Positions 54,073 through 62,933 of a stretch of DNA of 64,000 nt are shown here, piece by piece. This DNA comes from Demequina subtropica. GTDB taxonomy: Bacteria; Actinomycetota; Actinomycetes; Actinomycetales; Demequinaceae. The position numbers were made by a program, and so were the translations under genes. The stretch covers positions 62,001 to 126,000 of the forward strand of contig NZ_BBMB01000001.1 in assembly GCF_000971235.1 (NCBI RefSeq). The letters run 5' to 3'. Every line of letters begins with the position of its first letter. Position 1 is the stretch's first letter. The notes beneath the pieces are model-generated. The model searched no databases. It saw only the letters and a list, made by a program, of their open reading frames with translations, and was not told the DNA's origin.

Positions 54073-54429
54073 ATGGCGGTCAAGGATGCGGTCGGGCGGT
54101 ACGGCGAGGACCTGGTGGCACGCAGGCTCGCGGAGGACGGCTGGGAGGTCCTCGCGCGCAACTGGCGGTGCTCGCTCGGCGAGATCGACATCGTCGCGCG
54201 GGACGGGAGCGCGATCGTGTTCGTCGAGGTCAAGACGCGCCGCTCGGACGCGTTCGGCGGCGCGATCGCGGCGGTCACGCGCGGCAAGCTCTCGCGGCTG
54301 AGGCTGCTCGCGGGGGAGTGGGTCGCGGGTCAGGACGCACGCTGGCCCGAGATCAGGATCGACGTGGTCGGCGTGACCATCCCCCGCGCCGGGCGCGCGG
54401 TGATCGAGCACATGCGAGGCGTGGGGTGA
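54073..54429 (+). CDS. UPF0102/YraN family endonuclease-like protein
   Basis: 118 aa from ATG 54073; GGAGG (54062-54066) supports it, whereas the long in-frame extension upstream is not coding. GRYGEDLVARRLAEDGWEVLARNWR, GEIDIVARDG and FVEVKTRRS are the Holliday-junction-resolvase-like nuclease motifs of the YraN family, whose role is not settled. It overlaps comM by 4 bp and precedes comM-dprA, the usual actinobacterial order. Confidence 0.92.
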   Translation: MAVKDAVGRYGEDLVARRLAEDGWEVLARNWRCSLGEIDIVARDGSAIVFVEVKTRRSDAFGGAIAAVTRGKLSRLRLLAGEWVAGQDARWPEIRIDVVGVTIPRAGRAVIEHMRGVG

Positions 54430-55934
54430 TCGGGCGGTGCAGGTCGGTGGTCCTCACCGGGCTCATGGGTCACGTGATCGACGTCGAGGCGCATGTCGCG
54501 CGAGGGCTGCCGGGCTTCACCATCGTCGGGCTGCCCGACGCGTCGCTCGCGGAGGCGAAGGACCGTGTGCGCGCCGCTGTCGCGTCCTCGGGAGTGGAGT
54601 GGCCGCGCCACCGCATCACCGTCAACCTGTCGCCCGCGTCGCTGCCCAAGTCGGGGTCGGGGACGGATCTCGCGATCGCCGTCGCGGTGCTCGCGGCGGC
54701 GGGCGTCGTGGACGCGGCGCTCGCCCGCGACCTGGTCCTGCTGGGCGAGCTCGGCCTCGACGGCCGCGTGCGTCCGATCCGCGGGGTGCTCCCCGCGATC
54801 GCCGCGGCCGTCCACGCGGGGGCCACGCGTGCGGTCGTGCCCGCCGGGAACGCCGCCGAGGCCCAGCTGGTCTCCGGTGCGCGGGTCGACGCCGCGGTCG
54901 CGCTCGCGACCGTGCTCGGAGCGCTCGGGGCGGAGGCGACCGCCGAGTCGCTCGAGCCTGTCCCGGCGCCCGCGGCCCGGGTGCGGCAGGTCGCGGTCCC
55001 CGACCTCGCTGACGTGCGTGGTCAGCCGCTCGCGCGTCACGCCCTGGAGGTCGCGGCCGCCGGCGGGCACCACCTCCTCATGGTGGGGCCGCCCGGGGCC
55101 GGCAAGACCATGCTCGCCGAGCGCCTGCCCGGCATCCTGCCGGACCTCGACGATGCCGAGGCGGTCCGCGTCACCGCCGTCCACTCGCTCGCCGGAGCCT
55201 TCGACGCCGCGGCGGGGCTCATGCGCCGTCCTCCGTTCGAGGCGCCCCATCACACGGCCTCGTCGGCCGCGATCGTGGGAGGCGGCAGCGGCCTCGCGCG
55301 CCCCGGCGCTGCCTCGCTCGCGCACGCGGGCGTGCTCTTCCTCGACGAGGCGCCCGAGTTCCCCACGCGGGTGGTCGACACCCTGCGCCAGCCGCTCGAG
55401 CGCGGCGAGATCGTGCTGCATCGCGCCCACGGCGCCACCCGGTACCCGGCGCGGTTCCAGCTGGTCCTGGCGGCCAACCCCTGCCCGTGCGGGATGTTCG
55501 CGGGCACGGGCGAGGGGTGCACGTGCACCTCGGTGGTGCGGCGGCGCTACCTGGCGCGGCTCTCCGGACCCCTGCTGGATCGCGTCGACATCCGCGTCGA
55601 GGTGGGCGCCGCTGCGCGCGCCGACGAGCCGGGGGAGGACACCGCGAGCGTCGCCGCACGGGTGCAGGAGGCGCGCGGCGCGGCGCGTGAGCGGCTCGCC
55701 GCGCAGGGGTGGACGCTCGCCGGGGAGGCATCAGGTCCGTGGCTGCGTCGCGTCACGTCGCGCGCCGCGTGCGCGGGCCTGTGGCGCGCGGTCGAGCGCG
55801 GCGCGCTGTCCGCGCGCGGCTTCGACCGCTCGCTCCGGCTCGCGTGGACGCTCTGCGACCTCGAGGGCGCCTCCTCGCCGGGGGTCGAGCACATCGCCCA
55901 GGCGCTCGCCCTGCGCGAAGGCACGGCGTCGTGA
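54426..55934 (+). CDS. ComM/YifB family Mg-chelatase-like AAA ATPase
   Basis: 502 aa from GTG 54426. N-terminal LonB-protease-like domain (LPGFTIVGLPDASLAEAKDRVRAAV), then the AAA core with Walker A MVGPPGAGKTMLAERL and Walker B GVLFLDEAPEF, and a cysteine cluster CPCGMFAGTGEGCTCT. ComM is a branch-migration helicase that helps natural transformation in some bacteria; many actinobacteria keep it with dprA. Overlaps dprA by 4 bp. Confidence 0.93.
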   Translation: MIGRCRSVVLTGLMGHVIDVEAHVARGLPGFTIVGLPDASLAEAKDRVRAAVASSGVEWPRHRITVNLSPASLPKSGSGTDLAIAVAVLAAAGVVDAALARDLVLLGELGLDGRVRPIRGVLPAIAAAVHAGATRAVVPAGNAAEAQLVSGARVDAAVALATVLGALGAEATAESLEPVPAPAARVRQVAVPDLADVRGQPLARHALEVAAAGGHHLLMVGPPGAGKTMLAERLPGILPDLDDAEAVRVTAVHSLAGAFDAAAGLMRRPPFEAPHHTASSAAIVGGGSGLARPGAASLAHAGVLFLDEAPEFPTRVVDTLRQPLERGEIVLHRAHGATRYPARFQLVLAANPCPCGMFAGTGEGCTCTSVVRRRYLARLSGPLLDRVDIRVEVGAAARADEPGEDTASVAARVQEARGAARERLAAQGWTLAGEASGPWLRRVTSRAACAGLWRAVERGALSARGFDRSLRLAWTLCDLEGASSPGVEHIAQALALREGTAS

Positions 55935-57121
55935 CCAGCGAGGCCGATGCCGCCGTCGCGTGGAGCGCGCTCGCGGAGCCCGGTGACGCCGAGGCGTTCG
56001 CCTTCGTGCGGGTCCTGGGACACGCGGCCGCGCTCGCCTGGGTCCACGCCGCCGCGCGCGATCCGGTCGCGGCCGCGTTCGAGCTCGGGTCGGTGCCCGG
56101 GCCGACCGATCGGATCATGGCAGCCAGCGAGCGCTGGATCGCGCGGCTCGGGGCGGCGGAGCCGGAGGCGTTGCGCGCGAGGGCGGCGCGCGTCGGGGCG
56201 CGCGTGCTCGCCCGCGGTGAGCCGGGCTGGCCGATGCGCCTGGCGGACCTCGACGGCGCGGAGCCGCACGCCCTCTGGGTCCGCGGCGAGATCGACCTCG
56301 ACGAGGCCTGGTCCGCCTCGGTGGCGATCGTCGGCGCGCGGGCGGCCACCTCCTACGGGTCGCACGTCGGCGCCGAGCTCGCGGCGGTCGCCGCGGACGC
56401 GGGCCTCACCGTCATCAGCGGAGGTGCGTATGGGATCGACGCGGCCGCGCATCGGGGCGCGCTCGCGGCGGGCGGTGTGACGGTGGCGGTCCTCGCCGGC
56501 GGCGTGGACCGTCTGTACCCCGTCGGCAACGCGCCGCTGCTCGAGCGCATCGTCGCCACCGGGGCCGTCATGAGCGAGCAGCCGCCCGGCTTCGCGCCGC
56601 ATCGTTCGCGCTTCCTCCACCGGAACCGGCTTATCGCAGCCGCGCGCGCGACCGTGGTCGTGGAGGCGGGCCTGCGCTCGGGAGCGCTCAGCACCGCACG
56701 GCACGCGTGCGACCTGGTGCGGCCGGTCGGCGTGGTGCCGGGTCCGGTCACCTCCGCGACGTCGGCGGGATGCCACGCCTTCGCGCGCGAGCATCGCGAC
56801 GAGGTCACGCTGCTCGCGACGCCGTCGGATGTGCTCGAGCTCGCGCGGCCCATCGGCGAGGCGCTCGACGCCGAGGAGGCGCTCGACGGTCCCGACTTCG
56901 GCTCGGCGCAGCAGCGGCAGGCGTACGGCGCGATTCCAGCGCGGGGTGCCTCGGCCCAGGTGATCGCGATCGCCGCGGGGCTCACCGAGAAGGAGGCGAG
57001 GGACGCGCTCGGGGGCCTGCGGCGGCGGGGCCTCGCGAGGGTCGCGGGTGGCGCCTGGATCCGCACGGGGATGCCCGACCTGCCTGATATTTCGGACAAT
57101 CCACGACAAAAAAAGCAGTGA
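55931..57121 (+). CDS. dprA: DNA-processing protein DprA
   Basis: 396 aa from GTG 55931. The Rossmann-like core reads VAIVGARAATSYGSHVGAELAA, GLTVISGGAYGIDAAAHRGAL and SEQPPGFAPHRSRFLHRNRLIAA, followed by VVVEAGLRSGAL. It loads RecA onto incoming single-stranded DNA. A winged-helix-like C-terminal region follows (VIAIAAGLTEKEARDALGGLRRRG). The gene ends in a notably AT-rich stretch leading into an array of short repeats before xerC. Confidence 0.94.
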   Translation: MTSEADAAVAWSALAEPGDAEAFAFVRVLGHAAALAWVHAAARDPVAAAFELGSVPGPTDRIMAASERWIARLGAAEPEALRARAARVGARVLARGEPGWPMRLADLDGAEPHALWVRGEIDLDEAWSASVAIVGARAATSYGSHVGAELAAVAADAGLTVISGGAYGIDAAAHRGALAAGGVTVAVLAGGVDRLYPVGNAPLLERIVATGAVMSEQPPGFAPHRSRFLHRNRLIAAARATVVVEAGLRSGALSTARHACDLVRPVGVVPGPVTSATSAGCHAFAREHRDEVTLLATPSDVLELARPIGEALDAEEALDGPDFGSAQQRQAYGAIPARGASAQVIAIAAGLTEKEARDALGGLRRRGLARVAGGAWIRTGMPDLPDISDNPRQKKQ

Positions 57122-57134
57122 ATCATGAGGTTGG

Positions 57135-57179
57135 TGTGACAAATGTGACGTGAGGTATTGATTTGACTCATGTGACGGT
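57135..57179 (+). repeat. Iteron-like array of 9-bp units
   Basis: TGTGAC at 57135, 57144 and 57171 and TTTGAC at 57162 all fall on a 9-bp grid; the middle unit (57153-57161, AGGTATTGA) is degenerate. The stretch is one of the few AT-rich spots in the window and ends just before the xerC start. Confidence 0.6.
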
Positions 57180-57193
57180 GCCATGGTGGCCGC

Positions 57194-58120
57194 ATGGTCA
57201 CCACGGACGCCGCCGCGAGCGAGCTGCTCGCCGCCTTCGAGAGGCACCTGCGCCACGAGCGCGGCCTCTCGGGGAACACGGTGCGCGCGTACCTCGGGGA
57301 CCTCGTCCACCTGGGGGCGCACCTGGGCGCCTCCGGTGCGGGGCTGGACGGCGCGTTGAGCGCCGTGACGCTGGCGGACCTGCGCACCTGGCTCGGCGCG
57401 ATGGCCGAGGAGGGCCTCAGCCGGACCACGCTGGCCCGCCGTGGTGCCGCGGCCCGCGCCTTCTACGCCTGGGCGGCCGACGCGGACCGCATCGTCCCGA
57501 ACCCTGCGCTGCGGCTCGCGTCCGCCCGGCCCGCCACGGTGCTGCCGACCGTGCTGTCGGCGAGCGACGTGGTCACGCTGCTCGAGGTCGCACGCACCCG
57601 TGCGGACGACGGCACCGCGGTGCACCTGCGCGACTGGGCGGCCGTCGAGCTGCTCTACGCGACGGGCATGCGCGTGGGGGAGCTCGCGGGGATCGACCTC
57701 GGCGACGTGGACCTCGACCAGCTGCTGGTGCGCGTGGTCGGCAAGGGCGACAAGGAGCGCGTGGTGCCCTTCGGGACACCCGCCGCCGCGGCGCTCGCCG
57801 AGTGGATCGAGCGCGGCCGGCCGGAGCTGGTCGGCTCCGCGACGGACTCGGCGCTGTTCCTGGGCCGTCGCGGGCTGAGGGTCGACCAGCGCCAGGTGCG
57901 CGAGGCCGTCCACGAGCTCTGCAGGCTCGCCGGGGTCGCTGAGGTCGCCCCGCACGCGCTGCGGCACACCGCCGCGACGCACCTGCTGACCGGGGGCTCC
58001 GACCTGAGGAGCGTCCAGGAGGTCCTGGGCCACGCGAGCCTCGCCACCACCCAGCGCTACACCCATGTATCCGCCGAGCGGCTCCGCGCCGCCTACCACC
58101 TCGCCCATCCGCGCGCCTAG
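57194..58120 (+). CDS. xerC: Tyrosine recombinase XerC
   Basis: 308 aa. N-terminal SAM-like DNA-binding domain, then the catalytic domain with Arg in ATGMRVGEL, Lys in VVGKGDKERVVPF, HALRHTAATHLL (His and Arg), LGHASL (His) and the nucleophile Tyr in TTQRYTHVS. With XerD it resolves chromosome dimers at dif. CATGGT (57182-57187) could be a -10 six bases before ATG 57194. Normal length. Confidence 0.94.
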   Translation: MVTTDAAASELLAAFERHLRHERGLSGNTVRAYLGDLVHLGAHLGASGAGLDGALSAVTLADLRTWLGAMAEEGLSRTTLARRGAAARAFYAWAADADRIVPNPALRLASARPATVLPTVLSASDVVTLLEVARTRADDGTAVHLRDWAAVELLYATGMRVGELAGIDLGDVDLDQLLVRVVGKGDKERVVPFGTPAAAALAEWIERGRPELVGSATDSALFLGRRGLRVDQRQVREAVHELCRLAGVAEVAPHALRHTAATHLLTGGSDLRSVQEVLGHASLATTQRYTHVSAERLRAAYHLAHPRA

Positions 58121-58134
58121 AGGGAGACGCCGAT

Positions 58135-58950
58135 ATGAACGAGCTCAACACGATGCTGTCCGAGGTCGAGCCGGAGACGCCGTTGGCCGTCCCCGACGCG
58201 ACCGCCGAGTGGTGGGAGCTGCTCGCCGCGCGAGGCGCCGATGCCCCGGCCGCGCGCGACGCGCTCATCACGCACTACGCGCCGCTCGTGACCCACGTCG
58301 CGACGCGCATGATCGGGAAGCTCCCGGACACCGTCGAGCTAGCCGACCTCGTCTCGTACGGCATGTTCGGCCTCATCGACGCGGTCGAGCGGTTCGAGGC
58401 GGCCCGCGGCTTCAAGTTCGAGACCTACGCGTCGACGCGCATCCGTGGCGCGATCATCGACGAGCTCCGCGCGGCGGACTGGGTCCCGCGCTCGGTGCGG
58501 TCGAAGGCGAAGACCCTCGAGCACGCGACGCGGTCGCTCGAGCAGGAGCTCCTCCGTCCCGTGACCGACGAGGACGTCGCGGCGCACCTCGGGTGGGACA
58601 CGGCGGAGGTGCGCACGGTGCGCGCCCAGGTCGCGCTCTCGCACGTCGCCGCGCTCGACGGCATGCCCGCGGAGCCCGACACGCAGCCCATCCCCACGCT
58701 CGGCTCCGCCGTCATGGCGCATGCCTCGGCGCGGATCGAGGCCCGCGAGACCTCGACGCTCCTCGCCGCCGCCGTCCAGAGCGTGCGCGACCGTGAGCAG
58801 GAGGTGCTGCGCCTGTACTACTACGAGAACCTCACGCTCGCGCAGATCGGATCCATCCTGGGCGTCACGGAGTCGCGCGTCTCGCAGATCCACTCGGCGG
58901 CGGTGAAGAAGCTGCGGGAGTCGCTGGTCCGCACCGGCGCCTTCTCCTGA
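58135..58950 (+). CDS. whiG: RNA polymerase sigma factor, FliA/WhiG family
   Basis: 271 aa from ATG 58135 with GAGGGAGA upstream. Region 2 is ELADLVSYGMFGLIDAVERFEAARGFKFETYASTRIRGAIIDELR; region 3 follows with PRSVRSKAKTLE, and region 4 has LTLAQIGSILGVTESRVSQIHSAAVKKLR. This family controls motility or, in actinomycetes, development genes. The gene order xerC-whiG-M23-rpsB is actinobacterial. Its 3' end overlaps the convergent M23 gene by 130 bp. Confidence 0.93.
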   Translation: MNELNTMLSEVEPETPLAVPDATAEWWELLAARGADAPAARDALITHYAPLVTHVATRMIGKLPDTVELADLVSYGMFGLIDAVERFEAARGFKFETYASTRIRGAIIDELRAADWVPRSVRSKAKTLEHATRSLEQELLRPVTDEDVAAHLGWDTAEVRTVRAQVALSHVAALDGMPAEPDTQPIPTLGSAVMAHASARIEARETSTLLAAAVQSVRDREQEVLRLYYYENLTLAQIGSILGVTESRVSQIHSAAVKKLRESLVRTGAFS

Positions 58951-59462
58951 GCGGCGCCGTCGCCTGACGCGGGGGCGAGCGGCAGCAGCCTGACCGGGCC
59001 GAAGCCCTCGAGCAGATCGAGAGGATCGGTGTAGGTGCCGTCGATGCGGACACCCCAATGGAGGCAGGTCACGGGCGCGCAGTGACCCGGCTCGTCGCCG
59101 ACCACGCCGACCGCCGCGCCGCGGGCCACCACGGTGCCCACCGGGGGAGGGTCGGAGACCGGCTCGAGCGACGTCACCACGCCGCCGCCGTGGTCGACGG
59201 TCACCACGCCGCGGTCCACCACGCGTCCCGCGAAGGCCAGCACCCCGGGCCCCGGAGCGGTCACCTCCTGACCCGGCGACGCCGCGAGGTCGATCCCGCG
59301 ATGGCCGGCCGACCACGGCTGCGCGGGCGCGACGAACAGCGCGAGCGCCCGCAGCGGAGCGACGGGGGAGGACAGCGTCGGAGGGGCCGCCGCGGTGCCC
59401 GCCGCGCCGGTCAGCGCGACGGCCAGGAGGAGAGCGAGCGAGGCCTGCCTAAGGCGTGTCAT
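58821..59462 (-). CDS. M23-like peptidoglycan hydrolase domain protein
   Basis: 213 aa. A signal peptide (LRQASLALLLAVALTGAAGTAAA) predicts export. The M23 domain shows GHRGIDLA and VTVDHGGGVVTSLEPV, but the usual H-x-H metal motif reads CLHWG, so one histidine is Cys. It may be a degenerate or altered endopeptidase acting on cell-wall crosslinks. The last ~43 residues are encoded opposite the 3' end of whiG. I start at ATG 59462; a longer in-frame start (59537) is unlikely. Confidence 0.8.
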   Translation of the reverse strand: MTRLRQASLALLLAVALTGAAGTAAAPPTLSSPVAPLRALALFVAPAQPWSAGHRGIDLAASPGQEVTAPGPGVLAFAGRVVDRGVVTVDHGGGVVTSLEPVSDPPPVGTVVARGAAVGVVGDEPGHCAPVTCLHWGVRIDGTYTDPLDLLEGFGPVRLLPLAPASGDGAAQEKAPVRTSDSRSFFTAAEWICETRDSVTPRMDPICASVRFS

Positions 59463-59584
59463 GGGACGATGCTCACGCGGGTGAGCGTGCCCGGCTCGAG
59501 CATGGGTGCTCACCTGGGGACACGCGGACCGCGACACGAGGCCGTGCGCATCGCTCGAGGTCGTCGCGAGGCCCCCGCATCCGG

Positions 59585-59797
59585 TACTCTTGAACCCGCA
59601 TCCGGCATGCCCGGATGACGTCGCGCGTCATTCGCCCCCCGTCGGGGGCGCCGGAAGGGCGAGGTCCGAGCAATCGGTGCCCGACCGCGTTGGCGCCAGG
59701 GATGCGAGCCGCCCGGCCCGCATCGTCAACCGAAACAGGCGCCCCTCGGGGCGCCACCGAAAGAAGCACGCGCAGCGCGCGTGCGAAAGGAAGTGCC
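59585..59797 (+). promoter_or_regulatory. Promoter and structured leader of rpsB
   Basis: A -10 TACTCT (59585-59590) opens a leader of ~200 nt. Two strong hairpins are seen: 59633-59650 (CGCCCCC/GGGGGCG) and 59738-59755 (GGCGCCCC/GGGGCGCC). AAGGAAG precedes ATG 59798. The 335-bp gap 59463-59797 holds this leader and a small hairpin near 59471-59486 before the M23 gene. Confidence 0.5.
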
Positions 59798-60661
59798 ATG
59801 GCCGTCGTGACCATGCGCCAGCTGCTCGACTCGGGTGTCCACTTCGGTCACCAGACCAGCCGCTGGAACCCCAAGATGAAGCGCTTCATCTTCACCGAGC
59901 GCAACGGGATCTACATCATCGACCTGCAGCAGTCGCTCGCGAAGATCGACGCCGCGTACTCGTTCGTGCGTGACACCGTCGCGCACGGCGGCACCGTGCT
60001 GTTCGTCGGCACCAAGCGCCAGGCGCAGGAGCAGATCGCCGAGCAGGCCAAGCGCGTGGGCATGCCCTACGTCAACGAGCGCTGGCTGGGCGGCATGCTC
60101 ACCAACTTCCAGACGGTGAGCAAGCGGGTGCAGCGTCTCAAGGAGCTCGAGGAGATCGACTTCGACGACGTCGCCGGCTCGGGCCGCACCAAGAAGGAGC
60201 TGCTCAACCTCCGCCGCGAGATGGAGAAGCTCGACAAGACCCTCGGCGGCATCCGCGACATGGCCAAGGTGCCGTCCGTCGTGTGGATCGTCGACACCAA
60301 CAAGGAGCACCTCGCGGTCGACGAGGCGAAGAAGCTCGGCGTCCCCGTCGTCGGCATCCTCGACTCCAACTGCGACCCCGACCACGTCGCCTACGGCATC
60401 CCCGGCAACGACGACGCCATCCGCTCGGTGGGCCTGCTCACCCGCGTGATCGCGGACGCGGTCGCCGAGGGCATCCGCCTGCGTCACTCGGGCGGCACCA
60501 CCGGTGCCGAGGCCGAGGCGACCGGCGACGCCGAGCCCCTCGCCGAGTGGGAGCAGGAGCTCCTCGACGGCGCGAAGGCGGAGGAGAAGGCCGAGGAGGC
60601 CCCCGCCGCCGAGACCACCCCCGCCGCCGAGGCCACCGAGGCCGCGGCCGACGAGAAGTAA
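59798..60661 (+). CDS. rpsB: 30S ribosomal protein S2
   Basis: 287 aa from ATG 59798. [45 protein letters not shown] and [16 protein letters not shown] are diagnostic; [15 protein letters not shown] and [14 protein letters not shown] follow. The last ~45 residues are an Ala/Glu-rich tail, common in high-GC actinobacteria. It is followed 11 bp later by tsf, the universal order. Long structured leader upstream. Confidence 0.98.
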   Translation: MAVVTMRQLLDSGVHFGHQTSRWNPKMKRFIFTERNGIYIIDLQQSLAKIDAAYSFVRDTVAHGGTVLFVGTKRQAQEQIAEQAKRVGMPYVNERWLGGMLTNFQTVSKRVQRLKELEEIDFDDVAGSGRTKKELLNLRREMEKLDKTLGGIRDMAKVPSVVWIVDTNKEHLAVDEAKKLGVPVVGILDSNCDPDHVAYGIPGNDDAIRSVGLLTRVIADAVAEGIRLRHSGGTTGAEAEATGDAEPLAEWEQELLDGAKAEEKAEEAPAAETTPAAEATEAAADEK

Positions 60662-60672
60662 GGACGCATCCC

Positions 60673-61512
60673 ATGGCGAACTACACCGTCGCTGACATCC
60701 AGGCGCTCCGCGAGCGCACGGGTGCCGGCATGCTCGACGTCAAGAAGGCGCTCGACGAGGCCGACGGCAACCAGGAGAAGGCTGTCGAGATCCTCCGCAT
60801 CAAGGGTCTGAAGGGCGTCGCCAAGCGCGAGGGCCGCTCGGCCTCCGAGGGCCTCGTGCTCAGCTCCATCCAGGATGTGGACGGCGGCCAGGTCGGCACG
60901 CTCCTCGAGCTCAACTCCGAGACCGACTTCGTCGCGAAGAACGAGAAGTTCATCGGCCTCGCCGAGCAGGTCCTCGCCGCCGTCGTGGCCGCGGGCGCGA
61001 CGAACGCCGAGGAGGCCCTCGCGGCCGACATCGACGGCAAGACCGTCGGCGCGTTCATCGACGAGGCCGCGGGCACGCTGGGCGAGAAGATCGTGCTGCG
61101 TCGCGTGGCGCGCATCGAGGCGCCGGTCGTGACCGAGTACCTCCACCGCACCAACAAGGACCTCCCGGCTCAGGTCGGCGTCCTCGTGGGCACCGACGCC
61201 GCGGCCGCCTCGGTGGCCAAGGACGTCGCGATGCACACCGCGGCGTACTCGCCCGCGTACCTCACCCGTGAGGACGCCCCGGAGGAGACCGTCGCCAACG
61301 AGCGTCGCGTCGCCGAGGAGGTCTCGCGTGCGGAGGGCAAGCCCGAGGCCGCGCTCCCGAAGATCATCGAGGGCCGCCTCAACGGCTGGTTCAAGGAGAA
61401 CGTGCTGCTCGAGCAGGCGTTCGCCAAGGACCCGAAGACGACCGTCGGCAAGGTCGTCGCGGAGACGGGTGGCGCTCTTGTCGCCTTCGCCCGCTTCCGT
61501 GTGGGAGCCTAA
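60673..61512 (+). CDS. tsf: Elongation factor Ts
   Basis: 279 aa. The UBA-like N-terminus [36 protein letters not shown] and the core [20 protein letters not shown] are unmistakable. It recycles EF-Tu from GDP to GTP form. Reads from ATG 60673, 11 bp after rpsB. Normal length. pyrH follows after 62 bp. Confidence 0.98.
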   Translation: MANYTVADIQALRERTGAGMLDVKKALDEADGNQEKAVEILRIKGLKGVAKREGRSASEGLVLSSIQDVDGGQVGTLLELNSETDFVAKNEKFIGLAEQVLAAVVAAGATNAEEALAADIDGKTVGAFIDEAAGTLGEKIVLRRVARIEAPVVTEYLHRTNKDLPAQVGVLVGTDAAAASVAKDVAMHTAAYSPAYLTREDAPEETVANERRVAEEVSRAEGKPEAALPKIIEGRLNGWFKENVLLEQAFAKDPKTTVGKVVAETGGALVAFARFRVGA

Positions 61513-61574
61513 GGCTTAGCCTTTCCCCACCACCCATACATGAGCAAGGCGCGGCGCGCCGTCAGGAGGAATCC

Positions 61575-62321
61575 GTGTCCGAGACCAGCGATCTGATCCC
61601 GGGCAAGGAGCCCCAGGCGGCGCGCCGCGTGCTTCTCAAGCTCTCCGGCGAGATGTTCGGCGGGGGCCAGCTCGGCCTCGACCCCGACGTGGTGAGCCGC
61701 GTCGCCCGCGAGATCGCCGACGCCGTCCGGCAGGGCGTGCAGGTCGCGATCGTCGTCGGCGGCGGCAACTTCTTCCGCGGCGCCGAGCTCTCCGAGCGGG
61801 GCATGGAGCGTTCGCGTGCCGACTACATGGGCATGCTCGGCACCGTGATGAACGCGCTCGCGCTCCAGGACTTCCTCGAGCAGGCGGGTGTCACCACGCG
61901 CGTGCAGACGGCCATCACCATGGGCCAGGTCGCCGAGTCCTACCTCCCGCTGCGCGCCATCCGTCACATGGAGAAGGGGCGCGTCGTGATCTTCGGCGCC
62001 GGCGCGGGCATGCCGTACTTCTCGACCGACACGGTGTCGCTGCAGCGCGCGCTCGAGACCCGGTGCTCCGAGGTGCTCATGGGCAAGAACGGCGTCGACG
62101 CGGTCTACACCGCGGACCCCCGCAAGCACGCCGACGCGGAGCGGCTCGAGCACGTGACGTACGGCGAGGCGCTCCAGAAGCGTCTCGCGGTCATGGATGC
62201 GGCCGCCTTCTCGCTCGCCATGGACAACCGCATGCCCATGCAGGTCTTCGGGCTCGACACCCCTGGAAATGTGACTCGCGCCCTCCTGGGTGAGAGAATC
62301 GGAACCCTGGTGACGGCCTGA
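61575..62321 (+). CDS. pyrH: Uridylate kinase
   Basis: 248 aa from GTG 61575, with a perfect AGGAGG at 61564-61569. [46 protein letters not shown] and [16 protein letters not shown] are conserved in bacterial UMP kinases, which make UDP and are hexameric and GTP-regulated. Next to frr as in most bacteria. The first ~15 residues form a variable extension. Confidence 0.97.
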   Translation: MSETSDLIPGKEPQAARRVLLKLSGEMFGGGQLGLDPDVVSRVAREIADAVRQGVQVAIVVGGGNFFRGAELSERGMERSRADYMGMLGTVMNALALQDFLEQAGVTTRVQTAITMGQVAESYLPLRAIRHMEKGRVVIFGAGAGMPYFSTDTVSLQRALETRCSEVLMGKNGVDAVYTADPRKHADAERLEHVTYGEALQKRLAVMDAAAFSLAMDNRMPMQVFGLDTPGNVTRALLGERIGTLVTA

Positions 62322-62344
62322 AGCCGCACCGTTAGGAGACAAGC

Positions 62345-62902
62345 GTGACTGAGATGATCCTCCTCGAGGCCGAGGAGAACATGGACCAGGCCGTGGCCGT
62401 CGCGAAGGACAACTTCGCGAAGATCCGCACCGGCCAGGCGAGCTCCGCGATGTTCGCGTCGATCGCCGTCGACTACTACGGTGCCCCCACGCCGCTCCAG
62501 CAGCTCGCGTCGATCAACGTGACCGAGGCCCGCACCGTGGTCATCGCTCCGTACGACGCGAGCGCCAAGAAGGAGATCGAGACCGCGCTGCGGAACTCGG
62601 ACCTGGGCGTCAACCCCTCGGACGACGGCAACGTGCTGCGCGTGATCCTGCCGCAGCTCACCGAGGAGCGCCGCCGCGACTACGTCAAGCTCGCCAAGGC
62701 CAAGGCGGAGGAGTCGCGCGTCACCATCCGCAACATGCGCCGCAAGGCCAAGGACCAGATCGACGCCGCCGTCAAGGACGGCGAGGCCGGCGAGGACGAG
62801 GGCACGCGCGCGGAGAAGGAGCTCGACGCGCTCACCAAGAAGCACGTCGACGTGATCGACGGCCTGCTCGCCCACAAGGAGAGCGAGCTCCTGGCGGTCT
62901 GA
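62345..62902 (+). CDS. frr: Ribosome recycling factor
   Basis: 185 aa from GTG 62345, preceded by TTAGGAGA. Domain I helices read [25 protein letters not shown] and [17 protein letters not shown], with the final [29 protein letters not shown]. With EF-G it splits post-termination ribosomes. Full length. Confidence 0.97.
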   Translation: MTEMILLEAEENMDQAVAVAKDNFAKIRTGQASSAMFASIAVDYYGAPTPLQQLASINVTEARTVVIAPYDASAKKEIETALRNSDLGVNPSDDGNVLRVILPQLTEERRRDYVKLAKAKAEESRVTIRNMRRKAKDQIDAAVKDGEAGEDEGTRAEKELDALTKKHVDVIDGLLAHKESELLAV

Positions 62903-62933
62903 TGCCTGACGCGACCGTGCGACAGGGCGTCTC

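Noticed and set aside
61511-61523. Short palindrome AAGGCTTAGCCTT after tsf as a terminator
   Set aside because: The stem is only about 4-6 bp with almost no loop; too weak to call.
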